Origin: Arachis hypogaea
Taxonomy: Eukaryota > Streptophyta > Magnoliopsida > Fabales > Fabaceae
Assembly (NCBI RefSeq): GCF_003086295.3
Contig: NC_092044.1
Span: forward strand, 1,617,001 to 1,681,000
Direction of reading: 5' to 3'
Length of the DNA: 64,000 nucleotides
A program made the position numbers and the translations under genes. Positions 11,500-23,162 of this stretch are shown here, one piece after another. Each line of letters begins with the position of its first letter. The first letter of the stretch is position 1. The notes beneath the pieces are model-generated. The model ran no database searches and was not told where the DNA came from. It saw nothing but the letters and a program-made list of their open reading frames with translations.

Positions 11500-13010
11500 A
11501 GAAAATAGAGACGCTTGTGAATTATAAGAGATTTTTGCATTATTTTGACTTGATGTCTGGTCATTAACTTTGATAAGTCAAGTTTGATCTCGGTCAACTG
11601 TGAGAAGAAATAGATGACGAATATATGTGATTTGCTGGGATGTTTATTTGTCAGGTATCTAGGAATTTTTCTAGGTGCGAATCTTCGGTTAGTGAAGACC
11701 TAAAATCCAATCATTGACAAGGTGAAAGATAAGCTGAACTTATGAAAAGCTAAATCCCTCAATAAAGTTGGCAAGTTAGTTCTCATAAAATCGGTTCTTA
11801 ATAACCTGCCGATTTACTAGTTAAACTTATATAATTATAAGATGCCAAAGGCGGTTGTAGAAAAAATAATTGGGTTACAAAAAAGGTTTATAGAGTAAAG
11901 AAGATGGGAATAACGGTATTCCACTTATGAAATGGGAGGTGGTTCAAGCTCCGAAAAAGCTAGGTGGTTTGGGGGTGGGGGATGCATTAATAAAAAATGG
12001 GTCGCTTTTGTTCAAGTGGTGGTGGCGCTTCTCAAAGGAGGACTGCCTGTTGTGGAAAAAGGTTGTATGTTCTTGTAATAATTTGAACCCAACTGTAATG
12101 TTGTCAAAACAACCTTTATCGTCAAGATGTGCCCCGTAAAAAGATATTTGCCAGCTTAATATTAAGGAGCAACAGGTAAGAGATATGATAATTAGTGGTT
12201 TGTCTATATGAAGGTGAAAAATGGCAGACGTATTCGTTTTTTGGAGGATGATTAGTTACAAAGTAGCTCTTTGAAAGATAATTTTTCGAGACTCTTCTCT
12301 TTTTCAAATCAACAAGGATCTGTAATAGGAGACTGTGGATTCTGGGATGGGTTAGAGTGGGTTTGAAACTTTCAGTGGAGGAGAGAATTATTCCAATGGA
12401 AGTTAGAGTTGCTCAATCAACTTCATGACCAATTATGGATTGTAAGATTATCGGTTGATAGAGAAGATACAGTTGTATGAAAATTTGACAAAACATGTGT
12501 TTTTTTCACTAATTCATTATTTGTGCAGGTGTTGCAGAAAGAGTCTCTCTCGGAGGGCATCACAAGTTACAGCTTCACTAGCACCATATGGAGAGGCTTG
12601 GTTCCTCCAATAGTTAAACTATTTGCATGGTTTGTCTTAGTAGGCAGGGTCAACACGAAAGAGAGACTGAATAGGCTCGGGATTATTAATCATAATAATA
12701 ATATTTGTGTTTGTGTGAAAAGAATATATATAGAATTTGTGCATCATTTGTTTTTTGACTGAGTTTACGTGAAATGTGTGGTACGCTTAGTTTACGTGTG
12801 CTGATAAAGCTTTGGCTATTTCGGAAAATGTTAAAGATTTTTTTGAGAGTTGGATTGGAGTACCTGGATGTAAGTTTGAGCAAAAGAAGTGGCTGATAGA
12901 GTTCTTTGCGATTACTTAAAACATTTGGTTAAAATGGAATAGCAGAGTGTTCCAGAATTTAGAGAAAAATATTAAAGAAATCAAGAATAAATCGTTTTTG
13001 AGTTACAGAA
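11500..13010 (+). pseudogene. LINE (L1-type) ORF2 3' remnant: RT thumb and zinc-binding RT domain
   Basis: Plus-strand frames, broken by stops and shifts, show the plant non-LTR reverse-transcriptase C-terminal region. Recognisable parts are YLGIFLGANLRLVKT, IIDKVKDKLNL, KVGKLVLIKSVLNNLPIY, then KWEVVQAPKKLGGLGVGDA (11927 onward) and FKWWWRFSKEDC. The later zf-RVT region includes TIWRGLVPPIVKLFAWF and NTKERLNRLGI (12580-12690). The catalytic palm and the endonuclease are missing, so the copy is 5'-truncated. Decay is heavy, and no poly(A) tail or target duplication is clear. It cannot be mobile. Confidence 0.8.
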
Positions 13011-13289
13011 ATTGGTATGGTGTTTATCTGTTTAATTGTTGATAATAATATCAGATATTATAACGGATTATATCCTATTTTACTGTGTTTGTTGTGTTTT
13101 TATTGTGTTTTTTGCTCCTACATGCTTTATTTTAATGTGTTAAATTCTTTTTATTTTGAAAAGAATATATATATAAAATTCTTTAATTTTAAACTTTAAA
13201 TATTAATTTACAAATTTTAAATTTTAATAATACAAAAATAAAATATTAATTTAAAATATTAGCTAATATCAAAACAACTAACATCAACC

Positions 13290-13436
13290 ATGGCAGAAGA
13301 GATTGTTGTGTTGGACACATGGGCAAGCATGTTTGGTATGAGGGTGAGGATTGCATTGTTGCATTTAAAATTACAATTAGTATGTCTACTATTTATCTAC
13401 TATATTCATTCAAAATTTATTACGTGGGACATCTAG
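13290..13436 (+). pseudogene. Truncated 5' fragment of a tau-class glutathione S-transferase gene
   Basis: From ATG at 13290 the reading starts MAEEIVVLDTWASMFGMRV then RIAL, the highly conserved N-terminal thioredoxin-fold start of plant GSTU enzymes, which conjugate glutathione to xenobiotics. After about residue 23 (near 13358) similarity stops and the frame runs into unrelated residues and TAG at 13434. The rest of the usual ~220-residue enzyme is absent nearby. It lies 280 bp past the LINE remnant, so it may be a captured or recombined fragment. Confidence 0.7.
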
Positions 13437-13681
13437 CTACTTTCATAACAAATTTTTTTTTAGGTGTAGAGGCATCGAGTTGATTTGAATTTAAAGTAAA
13501 ATAAAAATCAAAATAATTACATTTTAATTGGTTTGAATTAGTTTTGATTCTAAAATTTGTTGTAAGTGAACCTAAATCATCCTAAACTGATTAAATTCGA
13601 GTTAAATTAGTCCGAGTAATTGGTACCCAATTAAAAATGAAATTCATAAAAAAATTTAAAAAATCCTCTGAATACTATAAC

Positions 13682-13685
<4 letters not shown>

Positions 13686-13751
<66 letters not shown>
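13686..13751. repeat. (AAT)n microsatellite
   Basis: About 21 trinucleotide units, immediately left of the MITE at 13754. Confidence 0.95.
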
Positions 13752-13753
<2 letters not shown>

Positions 13754-14056
13754 TGTTTAATTACTCTGTTACTATTTATAGTTTTGCAAAATTTTTAATT
13801 AAGTCTTTATACTTTTTTTTTAATTGAGTTCTTGTATTAAATTATTTTTATAATTGAATCCCTACACTTTTTTTTTTTAAATTTGAGTTTCTGCATTATT
13901 TTCTTTTTAGTTTGGTCCCTATACAATTAAGTCAATTACTACTAAGAGGGACTTAATTAAAAAAAAATTAGTGCAAAGACCCAATTAAAAAAAAATATAG
14001 GAACCTAATTGAATATTTTGTAAAACTATAAGTAGGATCAATAAATTAATTATACC
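13754..14056. mobile_element. MITE, TIR starting GTTTAATTACTCTGTT
   Basis: The left arm includes ATAGTTTTGCAAAATTTTTA and the right arm its inverted counterpart (ATTTTGTAAAACTATAAG), ending in AATTATACC. A shorter copy of the same family is at 33307-33512. The arms resemble the common legume repeat with 'ggtccctat' blocks. Flanking duplication is not clear here because the left side is the microsatellite. Confidence 0.6.
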
Positions 14057-15175
14057 TAAAAAAAATACGACATACATCATTAATTTAAATTTAAATAGCT
14101 ATTATAATTTAAAAGACTTTTAGATTAGGAGATAAAGATGTATATATATTATTAGATTTTATTTATTTTTAATTAATATTAAATTAATTGGGATTGATTC
14201 AGATTCCGCCATCTCAAAATCAATATCCAAATTAATTAAGACCGAATTTAATCGGGTATAATTTAATTATACTCGATTATTTATCAAATCTATAATCAAT
14301 ATAATCAAATTAGATGAGAGATAATTGTACCATAAACCTCTCTGATTCTTTCTTTATTCAAAATTCTTCTCTTTATATTAGTATTTTTATTGAACATCAT
14401 ATCAAATTATCAAGGTGATTCTCCATACTCTTTCTGGAATCAGATTCAACCACGATGATTCTTCTCCGTATTTAAACGCTTAAAACGCTTCGATATTAAA
14501 TTGAATGAAGTAAATATATAGTAATATTATTAGTTATTACGTATTGCAGAAGAAAAAAAAAATTACATTAATCGTGATTATACCAAATTCTCTTGTTGGT
14601 AATATAGCCAGAAAGGGACGGTGGAGATTAAATTTCTTATCCACTCGTGCATGGCCTTAATATGCGTATAGCCATTAATGCAAAAGATTCTATCACATTT
14701 GACCAGACAAAAGAATTAACCAAGTTGAACCAACGCTTTCTTAATTCAGGTCACAAATTTTGCAAATCATGTGATTATTCTTTAATTTCGATGTTAACCA
14801 CTTACTCCCTCCTTCTTTCTAAAATATATTTTTTTAAGATTATTACAAATTTAATATATTTAAATAATCTCATATCTAAATATGTCAGTTTTTTTAATAA
14901 ACCTATAAATACATAAAGAAAATTTATTTTATAAAATGACGATATATGTATTCAAGTTGTGTAAAATGATACAATATAAAAGAATATTTATAAGTGATAA
15001 GAGAATCAAAATAATAAAGACATAATATTCGATAATAAATATTCAGATATGCTAAATAATTTTAATGAAAATTAATTAATCTTAATATATTTTAACAATA
15101 TATATTATATGTCTACGTATATATACATAATTATATTAATGTGTAATTAGTCAAATTAAAGTGATAAGTATTTTC

Positions 15176-15229
<54 letters not shown>

Positions 15230-16174
15230 CAAGTTTTTAAAATGAAAAAGGTTTTCAGCACTAAATTTAAACCATTTTAAAAAAATTTACAAATTAAAGG
15301 AAAAATAAATTCGAACTCTTTTATTATAATAAGTAATAATTGAAATTCTAGAATTACGTGACATTCAAAAGAGTGCCCTTGAGTTATTGCCACGTAGAAA
15401 TTAATACTATATGTTGAATCATATATGGAATATTTGGGAACTTTACATAATAGTAGAAAACTACTTTATAAGACTGGAAAATTCATTTTTTGGTGAAAGT
15501 TTATATAAAATAATTACATAGTAGGTAAGAATGGATTTTCAAACTCATTTAAGACATCACACGTGTCTATTTTAATATATATATAGTACATTGTTTCTAT
15601 TTTGAGTAATAAAATAAGTAGACTTTTGATTTTGTAGTAGATTTAGGGATTTCTAAGAAAAAATATACTACTTAATAAGTATTTGAAAAATTATAACATC
15701 AAATTTATACATCTTTGTATTTTTATAATTTTATTTAATTATGTTACATATAGATAAAAATCAGTAACTCTTATAATATATATATTAAAAATAAATTAAA
15801 TAATATATATATTTATTTTTTAAAATTTTAAATACATATATTTATACATAAATATATAATAATTAATTTAGTAATTAATTTTTTGTGTACACATAATATT
15901 TTTAAAATTTATTACAAATTTTTTCAACAATTATTTGATACTTTATTTTACTTATAAATCTATAAATTCATTGCAAAATTTTTTTAAACCTACTTGTCTT
16001 GTTATTCTTCTAGTGGTTTTTTGTTATACCAAAACGTTAGAACATGCCTAACATGCTTGTGAACGTTAGAATTAGTATTGGACCCATAATCTAATTAAAA
16101 AATTATACTATAAATAAAAATATAATGTAATAATATAATACAATGATGCATAATGTAATTAGAAATTGATAAAA
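14057..16174. other. AT-rich intergenic DNA
   Basis: No gene seen. It contains a (TA)n tract at 15180-15226; short ORFs here have no family resemblance. Confidence 0.6.
15180..15226. repeat. (TA)n microsatellite
   Basis: About 23 uninterrupted TA units. Confidence 0.95.
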
Positions 16175-16522
16175 TGATAGAAAAAAGGAACGACTGGCAT
16201 AACAACTCAACTAGCAAAATGAAAGCAACAAATTTTCCTTGAATAACAACAAATATATAGACAAGAAAGGCACCAAGGAGCTGACATGGAAGTTGTAAGC
16301 TCTGACCCTCTCTCCCTCTAAAATTATTCTTGTTAATTCTTATCCTTGGCTATTCTAAGCAATTTTTCCTTCTTCTCTAGGAAACTCTCCCTTCCTCTAT
16401 TTTACTTCCCCTTCTTTAATCTGTTGTGAATTGGTTTATTTCAATGGTTGTTGAACTTTTATATTACACCTCATACTTTCTTTATTCAATTTAATTGCTG
16501 AATTGTCTGCATTGATATATCA
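16175..16522 (+). repeat. 5' LTR of outer element
   Basis: 348 bp, begins TGATAGAA and ends TTGATATATCA, matching 29596-29961 along its length with indels. Shared blocks include GGCATAACAACTCAACTAGC and TCTGACCCTCTCTCC. Confidence 0.92.
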
Positions 16523-16545
16523 ATTGGTGTTTTATTGTGATTTCC
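16523..16545 (+). other. Leader and probable primer-binding site of outer element
   Basis: ATTGGTGTTTTATTGTGATT directly follows the 5' LTR and precedes the gag ATG at 16546. TTGGTGxTTTxATTG leaders are typical of plant chromoviruses. Confidence 0.55.
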
Positions 16546-16571
16546 ATGGCCGACAATATTCGGCTGCAAAT
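16546..16571 (+). pseudogene. First codons of outer-element gag, separated by the inserted LTR
   Basis: ATG at 16546 opens a frame of eight whole codons plus two bases, ending in the CAAAT that is the left target duplication. The same frame resumes at 21282 after the second CAAAT copy. This shows that the gag start was present and was split by the insertion. Confidence 0.8.
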
Positions 16572-17107
16572 TGTAACACCCTAACTACAAAAGCTCACGC
16601 TTCCGGCTGCGCAACTCTGATAGCTCGGACATTACGACGACACTTATATTATTTAATACTAAAATATGAGCCTGTTTAAAACTTTAAACCGCAATACTGC
16701 TCCAAAATTTACTTTCGTTCGATAACGTACATCCATAGATACCATACAACTTACAAAAGCTCATCGAGAGTACATCCATATATATATACATACATATATA
16801 TAAATAATACTACAAACATTACCCAATACAATTCCTATCCCTCTTATAGAATATATCAAGGTAAAGACGAGGGTACAAAAATAATAATCTAAAGCAATAC
16901 AGAGCATCTCAACAACAATTAAATAAACTCTTCATGACTTCTGCGTCCATATCCTGAAAGGGAAAAAATATAGGGGGTGAGAACATCATCCTCGAAAGGG
17001 TTCTCAGTAGGGGGTTTTTGGGAATTACTGTAATAGGATACGTGAAGATAAATCGTACCAGTGATTAATAACCGTCTTATGCCTCTTTTCAAAAACAACG
17101 GTTTACA

Positions 17108-17461
17108 ATAAAAGTAAAGTCGGAAATCTTTTCTAAAAGATGAACCGTTCAGTTCTCAAAAACATCAAAAGCCTTTCAAAAGGTTTATCTATACTGAACC
17201 AAAATAGTCTTTCATATTTTTCCAAACCAGAAACACAAAACCGAAACCAACCATCGGTCCATCTCAATCCAACCACGGCCCTAGGCCCAAGCAATCCAAC
17301 CATCAATCAAATAACCATAATCCAACAGAGTCCCAGTTGCAAACACAGATAGGAGTTCAAGCACAAAAACATACAAAGAAACAATACAGTTAATCAAAGC
17401 AAAGTACAAATGCACAAACAAACATAGATGCATATGATCATCAGTCTCTCTGTTGGGCAAT

Positions 17462-17494
<33 letters not shown>

Positions 17495-17827
17495 AAAAAA
17501 AGTAAAGCGGAAATCTTTTCTAAAAGATGAACCGTCAGTCTCAAAAACATCAAAAGCCTTTCAAAAGGTTATCTATACTGAACCAAAATAGTCTTTCATA
17601 TTTTTCCAAACCAGAAACACAAAACCGAATCCAATCAGGCAAACAAACAACAAAAAAAAAAAAGTTAACACAAAGGCAAACCATTACAAATGCACACCCA
17701 AACAATGTCACATAGATGCATATGATGCATGCCTGTTCTAGTGGCTGATGATATCATCTGTCGGTTACCAAGCCAACCCGACGTGTTCGGTAGCTAACCC
17801 GGACACAGTCTCTCTGTTGGGCATTAT
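17108..17827. repeat. Imperfect tandem duplication inside the solo LTR
   Basis: Two copies start at 17108 and about 17503 and share the run from AAAGTAAAG, CGGAAATCTTTTCTAAAAGA, through TCTATACTGAACCAAAATAG, to GTCTCTCTGTTGGGCA. Copy 1 lacks about 60 bp near its end. A 28-base poly(A) at about 17466-17493 lies between them. Confidence 0.8.
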
Positions 17828-17830
17828 TAT

Positions 17831-17938
17831 CATTAGAGGGTATCTGCGCCCTGTCGCCATTAGAGGGTTTCTGCGCCCTGTCGCCATTAGAGGGTATCTG
17901 CGCCATGTCGCCATTAGAGGGTATCGGTGCTCTGTCAC
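17831..17938. repeat. 27-bp minisatellite, four units, in the solo LTR
   Basis: Four exact-length 27-bp units start at 17831, 17858, 17885 and 17912 and share CATTAGAGGGT..CTG and TGTCGC. On the minus strand each unit starts ATGGCGACA. An equally long unit starting ATGGTGA is repeated at the matching place in the LTR at 25792-29377. Confidence 0.9.
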
Positions 17939-20900
17939 CATTACAACCAGAGAGAAAACACAAGCATACTCGCATACAACATTCATCTCAGCCATCCAGC
18001 TTAAATTCACAATTCATTCAGTTGCATACGCAATGCATTTGTACTCAACCATGGATCACCATCCATCTCAGCCATCCGGCTCACGGTTCAATCTAAAACC
18101 AGCCAATTTATCAATAAATACAGCCCTTCGGCTTAAATTCATAATTCATAATCAGCCATATGACTCACAACTCATTCGGCAATCAGCCATAGTTCAATAG
18201 CATACACAGCCATTCCGGCTCATAACAAAATAGCACTCCTACCATTCGACATCACAAAATTCATAAAACCGGCATTTAAGCCATAAATCACTTTTCTCAA
18301 GCCATTTCACTTTGAAATCAAATTTCAACTTTTTTTAGCCTTGGCTTTAAAGATCTCATTTCTCAATTCATCTCAAGCTCATAAGCCAAATTTACTCAAG
18401 GTGAGTTCCTTTTTTAAAACAAAGCCACTCTCGGCATTCTCTTTCCAAAACTTCTAAAACCATGGCAAGTTAAGGATTTATTTCAAAGTATCCAAAATCA
18501 CCCACCCAACAGTGGAATTTCATAACAAAAGTTTCTCGGCAGAGTCCCAAGTCTTTAGGGAAGGTCAACTTACATCAATTCCTTAAAATTCATTGAAACT
18601 CTTAAAATCATAGATTCTCAATTCAAATAAATAAAACTGAATTTATTATGAAACCGAACCATACAAAATCACAAGTTCCAACCTGGTCCAAAAATCAACT
18701 CATTTGAAACAGAACCAGTTCATTTGAATCAAACCGCTTTCAGATTTCTTTTTGGACCCTATTTTTCTAACTCTTCCAAAATGCCTCAAACTTGATTACT
18801 CAATCAAAAGTATAGGTTCCTTTAAAAATCACTAAAAGCTCCTTTTTATATTGAAATCAATATTAGAGCATCATTCTTTCCTTCAGTGATTCAAACGGTA
18901 AAAATAGTTCATTTCTAAATGAGCCAAACTCAACGCATAAAGTTCATTAAATAAATTAAACTTGAAAACATAAATATCCTCTTAATAAATCAAATAATAC
19001 AATTTCTCAAATCCAACCCTTTTTAAATAACCTTTCAAACAAGACTAAGATTTTATAGAAATTTCGGCAGCACCTACCCTAAAACTTGGACTTTTGCCAC
19101 CCGGTTCGGGTCCCAACTAAACCGTTCCTCATTCCTTTTCAACAACACAAAACCAGAAATCAATTCAAAGCATGCTAAATCCAACAATTGCCTCAGTGGC
19201 ATATCTCAAGGATACTATTTCAAAATTAACTCAATATCAATCGATTTAACTCATTTCCAAGGCTTTAAAGAAATGGCTCAATAACAAATCATTTGTCCAA
19301 AACCGAATCAATTAAAGTAAACCAGGCTGAATTCAAAAGTGCATTCGACTTTTCAAATCATTAAAACAATTAACTCAAATCAAATCAATCCTCAGCGGAT
19401 TAAACTCAGATTTCAAATCTTTAAAGAATCAACTTCAAAACATTACATTTCACAAAGCCGCACAACAATTCAGCCAAACCAACATCCATAATCATTCGAG
19501 TCAATCAAAAAATACATAAGGCATATACAATCACCAAATACACAATATCTCACATCAATATCCATATGTAATAATTCCAATACATAAAACATAGTTTTTG
19601 GAAAGTGCCCCTACCTCAAAACGCAAATTCCATAACCCAAACGCCTCACAAGTTCTTTCCGCCTCGACCCGAAATCAACAGTCAAAATCCCGGCAACCAA
19701 AACCTCGGTTCCAAGCCACTTTCGCAACAGTCTCAACAACTCTAATCGCAGCATACAACAATTGAAACTCAATCGTACAGCAATTAATGCCACAAACCTC
19801 AGTGTGAGATAACAGAATAGTAACAAAAGGGCTTTCAAATCAAAACGCTTACCGAACCGAAGAAAGAGCTGCTGAACCGAAATAGCGGTGGTCTCTGAAC
19901 CGGTTCGGCGGCAGCCCGACAGCCACCTCAAGTGGTAGCGGCAATCGGACCCCGACAATGGTGCCTGGAACCCACATACAGAGACGATAAAGCCTACAGA
20001 ATCTTAAACGAAAGAAAACTAAATCCAAAACCCTTACCGACAGAGTTTTCTGGCAACGGCAGCGGGGTTTTTCGACGGCAGAGGCAACTTCGCCCCCCTT
20101 TCACCCACAATCAGCCACGTCGGAGATGAGAGCTGGTAGCGACGGCGGCGGTTCTGACAGAGGCGGCGCCGGCGACGTGAACGGCAGCTGGTTGCGGCAG
20201 TTGGACCCCCATCTCGGCCGCAGCTCTCTCTATCTCTCCTGCTCGGTGTGACTGGACGGTCTTCCTCCCAACGGCATGGCGGCGGTAAGCACTAGCAGGG
20301 ACGAGTCCTCCGGCTCGTGCAGCGGCGCCGTTGGAGGACACAGACGCAGCGACGGTCTTCCCTGAACGACAGTGGCGGCTTCTTCGGTGGCGCCAGGGAG
20401 CAACGGCAACGGCGCGGTGGTGGCGCGACAGACGCTCCCTCCTCCTCTGCCCCTCGCACGACGCTTCCTTCTACTCTGAACGGCGCCGATGGCGCCCTCC
20501 TTCTCTGGCGACAAGGACAAGCAACAAGCTCTCGCGCCCCTCTCACTCGCGAGTCACCCCTCTTCTTCGGCGCTGGTGGCAACAGCGGGATGGGTCTGAC
20601 GGTAGGACGCGGCGGCACGGCGCCGAGGCGTGGTGGCGACGCCCTTCCTCCCTCCGGATCTCCCTTCCCTGCTTCACCCTTTCTTTTTCTGCGTCTGTTC
20701 TTCTATTCATGGAAAAAAGAAAACTGTGTTTGACTTGTGCCGCTGAGCAAGGAAGAGAAGGATAGGGTGTGACGGCTGAGAGTGAGGAAGAAGGGTAAGA
20801 GTGTTGTGTTGTGTAAATTAGGGTTAAGGGCATTTTAGTAATTTCACATAAAAATAGGTATAATGTAATAATTAGAAATAAATTCTAATTCAACAATAAT

Positions 20901-21276
20901 AGTGTATAAAAATACTATTTGCTCATCAATTTCACACTTTATTTTCAATAAAATGTCCAAATCCAAAATTTAGAAATAATATAATTAATTTCTCTATTTT
21001 CCAAAATAGCAATATCAATATATTAAAATATTGATTATTTAGTCCATATCATATAAAATCCTTATTATTTCATAACTATCAACTTTATAATTTAAATATA
21101 GAAAATAACCCAATAATTATAAAATTGGATAATAATCATAACTCGTCTCAAATCCAATAAATCAAAAATTGCCTTAATTATCTCTAATAAAATAATTTCT
21201 AAAATTAAGGCTATAAGTAACTATATGATTTGAGACTTACTCATAAAAAGACTTTTCAAAGGTTTTGGGTCTTACA

Positions 21277-21932
21277 CAAATAATGCAAGCCGCTATCAAC
21301 AAACTCTCTGAACGCTCCGAGGCCCATGACGAACAACTTGCTACCATCAAGCAATCCATGGCTTCGCTCCAGGCCCATGCCGCTCAACGCGCTGAGGGGT
21401 TGGTGTCGGCAAATCCGCTGCAGTCAATCTTCGCGCCCCCACGACATGTGAAGCTTGAGTTTCCCCGTTTTGCCGGCGATGATATCCTCCAATGGATCTA
21501 TCGAGCAGACTATTTCTTCAAGATCCACGACATCCCAGAAGGCCAGAAGGTTGATCTCACTGCCGTGAGCCTGGAAGGCAAGGCTCTATCCTGATTTCAA
21601 TTGCTCGAAAGAACAAGCCCGATCCAAGATTGGTTCACCTTATCTGTCGTGATGCAAATCCAGTTCAGTCCTTCACAGTTCGACAACCCCCCGAGGATTT
21701 GCTGAAGTTGAAACAATCCTCCACCTTCACCGCATACTTTGACACCTTCACCGATCTTGCCACAAGGGCATACAGTATAGATGATGCCCTTCTTCTTGAC
21801 TGCTTTGTCAGCGGGTTACACCCGGATCTAAAATGTGAAGTCAAATTGCGTTCGCAGAATTCATTGCTATCGGCGGTCGCATTGGCCAAGTTATTCGACG
21901 AGAAGTTCTTCCTAGCCTCATCCCGATCTTAA
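21277..21932 (+). pseudogene. gag of the outer chromovirus (broken)
   Basis: Gag capsid-type protein. Features: a coiled N-terminus (INKLSERSEAHDEQL), then PPRHVKLEFPRFAGDD and LQWIYRADYFFKIHDIP, the conserved start of the retrotransposon gag domain, and further on FTAYFDTFTDLATRAY and DCFVSGLHPDLKCEV. Damage seen: TGA at 21592-21594; a frame change at the six-C run near 21687-21692; TAA at 21930-21932. After that stop the same frame continues to the zinc knuckle. The original start is at 16546, on the far side of the inserted LTR. Confidence 0.85.
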
Positions 21933-21941
21933 ATCCCAGCC

Positions 21942-23129
21942 ATGCCTTTCCTCGCCCACCCCCAGAAACCCCCCTTTACTTCGGCGAGCAAACCCCATGC
22001 GGACACCCCAATCCCACGCACGCCTTCAGCACCCCCGCTCCTCCCAACCCCGCCCAAATCGAATCCCCTCCGTAAGCTCTCTCCCGCTGAGATTCAATTT
22101 CTCCGTGACAAGGGTTTGTGCTTTACTTGCGATGAAAAATTCTCCCCTTCCCACAAATGCTCTTCCAAACACTACTTCATCATCCAGTTAGTAGAGGAAC
22201 TTCCACCGGACCAATACTCACCAGAGGAGCCCCTTAGCCCACCCATTTTCACCCCTGACCAGGATTCCACCAATGAGGAACCTCACCACTTATCCTTTAA
22301 TGCTCTGTCAAGAGTACCCTTTAGGAAGTCGATTCGATTCACTGGCTCTATTGCAGGGAAACAACTTCGGATTCTCATGGATGGCGGCAGTTCTGACAAC
22401 TTCATCCACCCCGAACTCTCAACTATGCTTGCTCTCTCCATCTTAGTAGCCCCAAAATTTGCAGTGGAGGTCGGCAACGGTGCCTTACTACACTGTAAAG
22501 GCGAAGTTTGCAATGTTTCAGTCACCATCCATGAAGCCATGCTAACTAGGCTAGGATGCCCGGAAGTTTCCTTTAGGTTCAAGCAGCGTGATTTTGTTCA
22601 TAATTTAGTCTGCTTGCCGATGATCGGTCTTGATCTTATCTTGGGATTGGACTGGTTATCTAAGAACCATGTCCTGCTTGATTATTCTACAAAGTCGGTG
22701 TACTTTATGCCGGAAGATACAGAAGGGCCGGTCGTGGTGAATAATTATTACTTGAATTCGATGATGGTGAACTGTTCTGGAACCGAATGTCAGGGTATCA
22801 TGTTGTTAACCGCGGGCGTTTCGGGTGATGATCAAAGGTTGGAACAGATTCCGGTTGTGTGTGAGTTTCCGGAAGTGTTTCCCGATGATATTGATGAGTT
22901 TCCACCTAACCGAGATGTTGAGTTTTCTATTGAGTTGGTGCCCGGGGCGGGACCAATCTCAAGCGCTCCTTATAGGATGTCACCGTTAGAGATGAACGAG
23001 CTAAAGTCTCAGTTAGAGGATTTGTTGGGAAAGAATTTTATACGATCAAGTGTCTCTCCGTGGGGTGCTCCAGTGTTACTGGTGAAGAAAAAGGATGGGA
23101 GTATGCGGCTCTGCGTGGATTACAGGTAG
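21942..23129 (+). pseudogene. Chimeric zinc knuckle, protease and RT N-terminus
   Basis: A 395-codon open stretch. The CCHC-type knuckle typical of this chromovirus group is [14 protein letters not shown], with C60, C63, H71 and C73. The aspartic protease core is [10 protein letters not shown], so the usual D-S/T-G is D-G-G. The retroviral-like protease continues to [18 protein letters not shown]. Between about residues 197 and 210 (22530-22572) the family signature changes to Tekay/Del type: [20 protein letters not shown], then the RT entry [20 protein letters not shown] and [18 protein letters not shown]. The first part belongs to the outer element, the second to the Del-type element. The frame is kept across the join. 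TAG at 23127-23129 interrupts the RT. Confidence 0.85.
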
Positions 23130-23162
23130 CTAAACAAGGTCACAATAAAGAATAAGTACCCA

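Larger units (their letters stand above)
16572..21276 (-). mobile_element. 4.7-kb solo LTR (Del-type) inserted antisense in gag
   Basis: Read on the minus strand it begins TGTAAGACCC and ends TAGGGTGTTACA. The perfect 5-bp duplication CAAAT flanks it (16567-16571 and 21277-21281). It has no protein domain and no second LTR. Blocks shared in reverse with the LTR at 25792-29377 include the GATGATATCATCAGCCACTA region (around 17740-17765), the 27-bp repeat array, the CCGTGAGCC/GGCTCACGG blocks and the GGTTCTCA-TTTCAG region (around 16950-17010). It is therefore best read as a solo LTR left after LTR-LTR recombination. 19.9-20.8 kb is a GC-rich block whose long overlapping ORFs on both strands look compositional. 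Confidence 0.75.

Noticed and set aside
17748..18200. 150-codon ORF with a repeated RGY/RGF peptide
   Set aside because: It is a translation of the 27-bp minisatellite and LTR sequence, with no family likeness.
20111..20833. Several long overlapping ORFs on both strands, rich in Arg, Pro, Ala and Ser
   Set aside because: They lie in the GC-rich block of the antisense solo LTR, in multiple frames at once, without domains. High GC reduces stop codons; this explains them.
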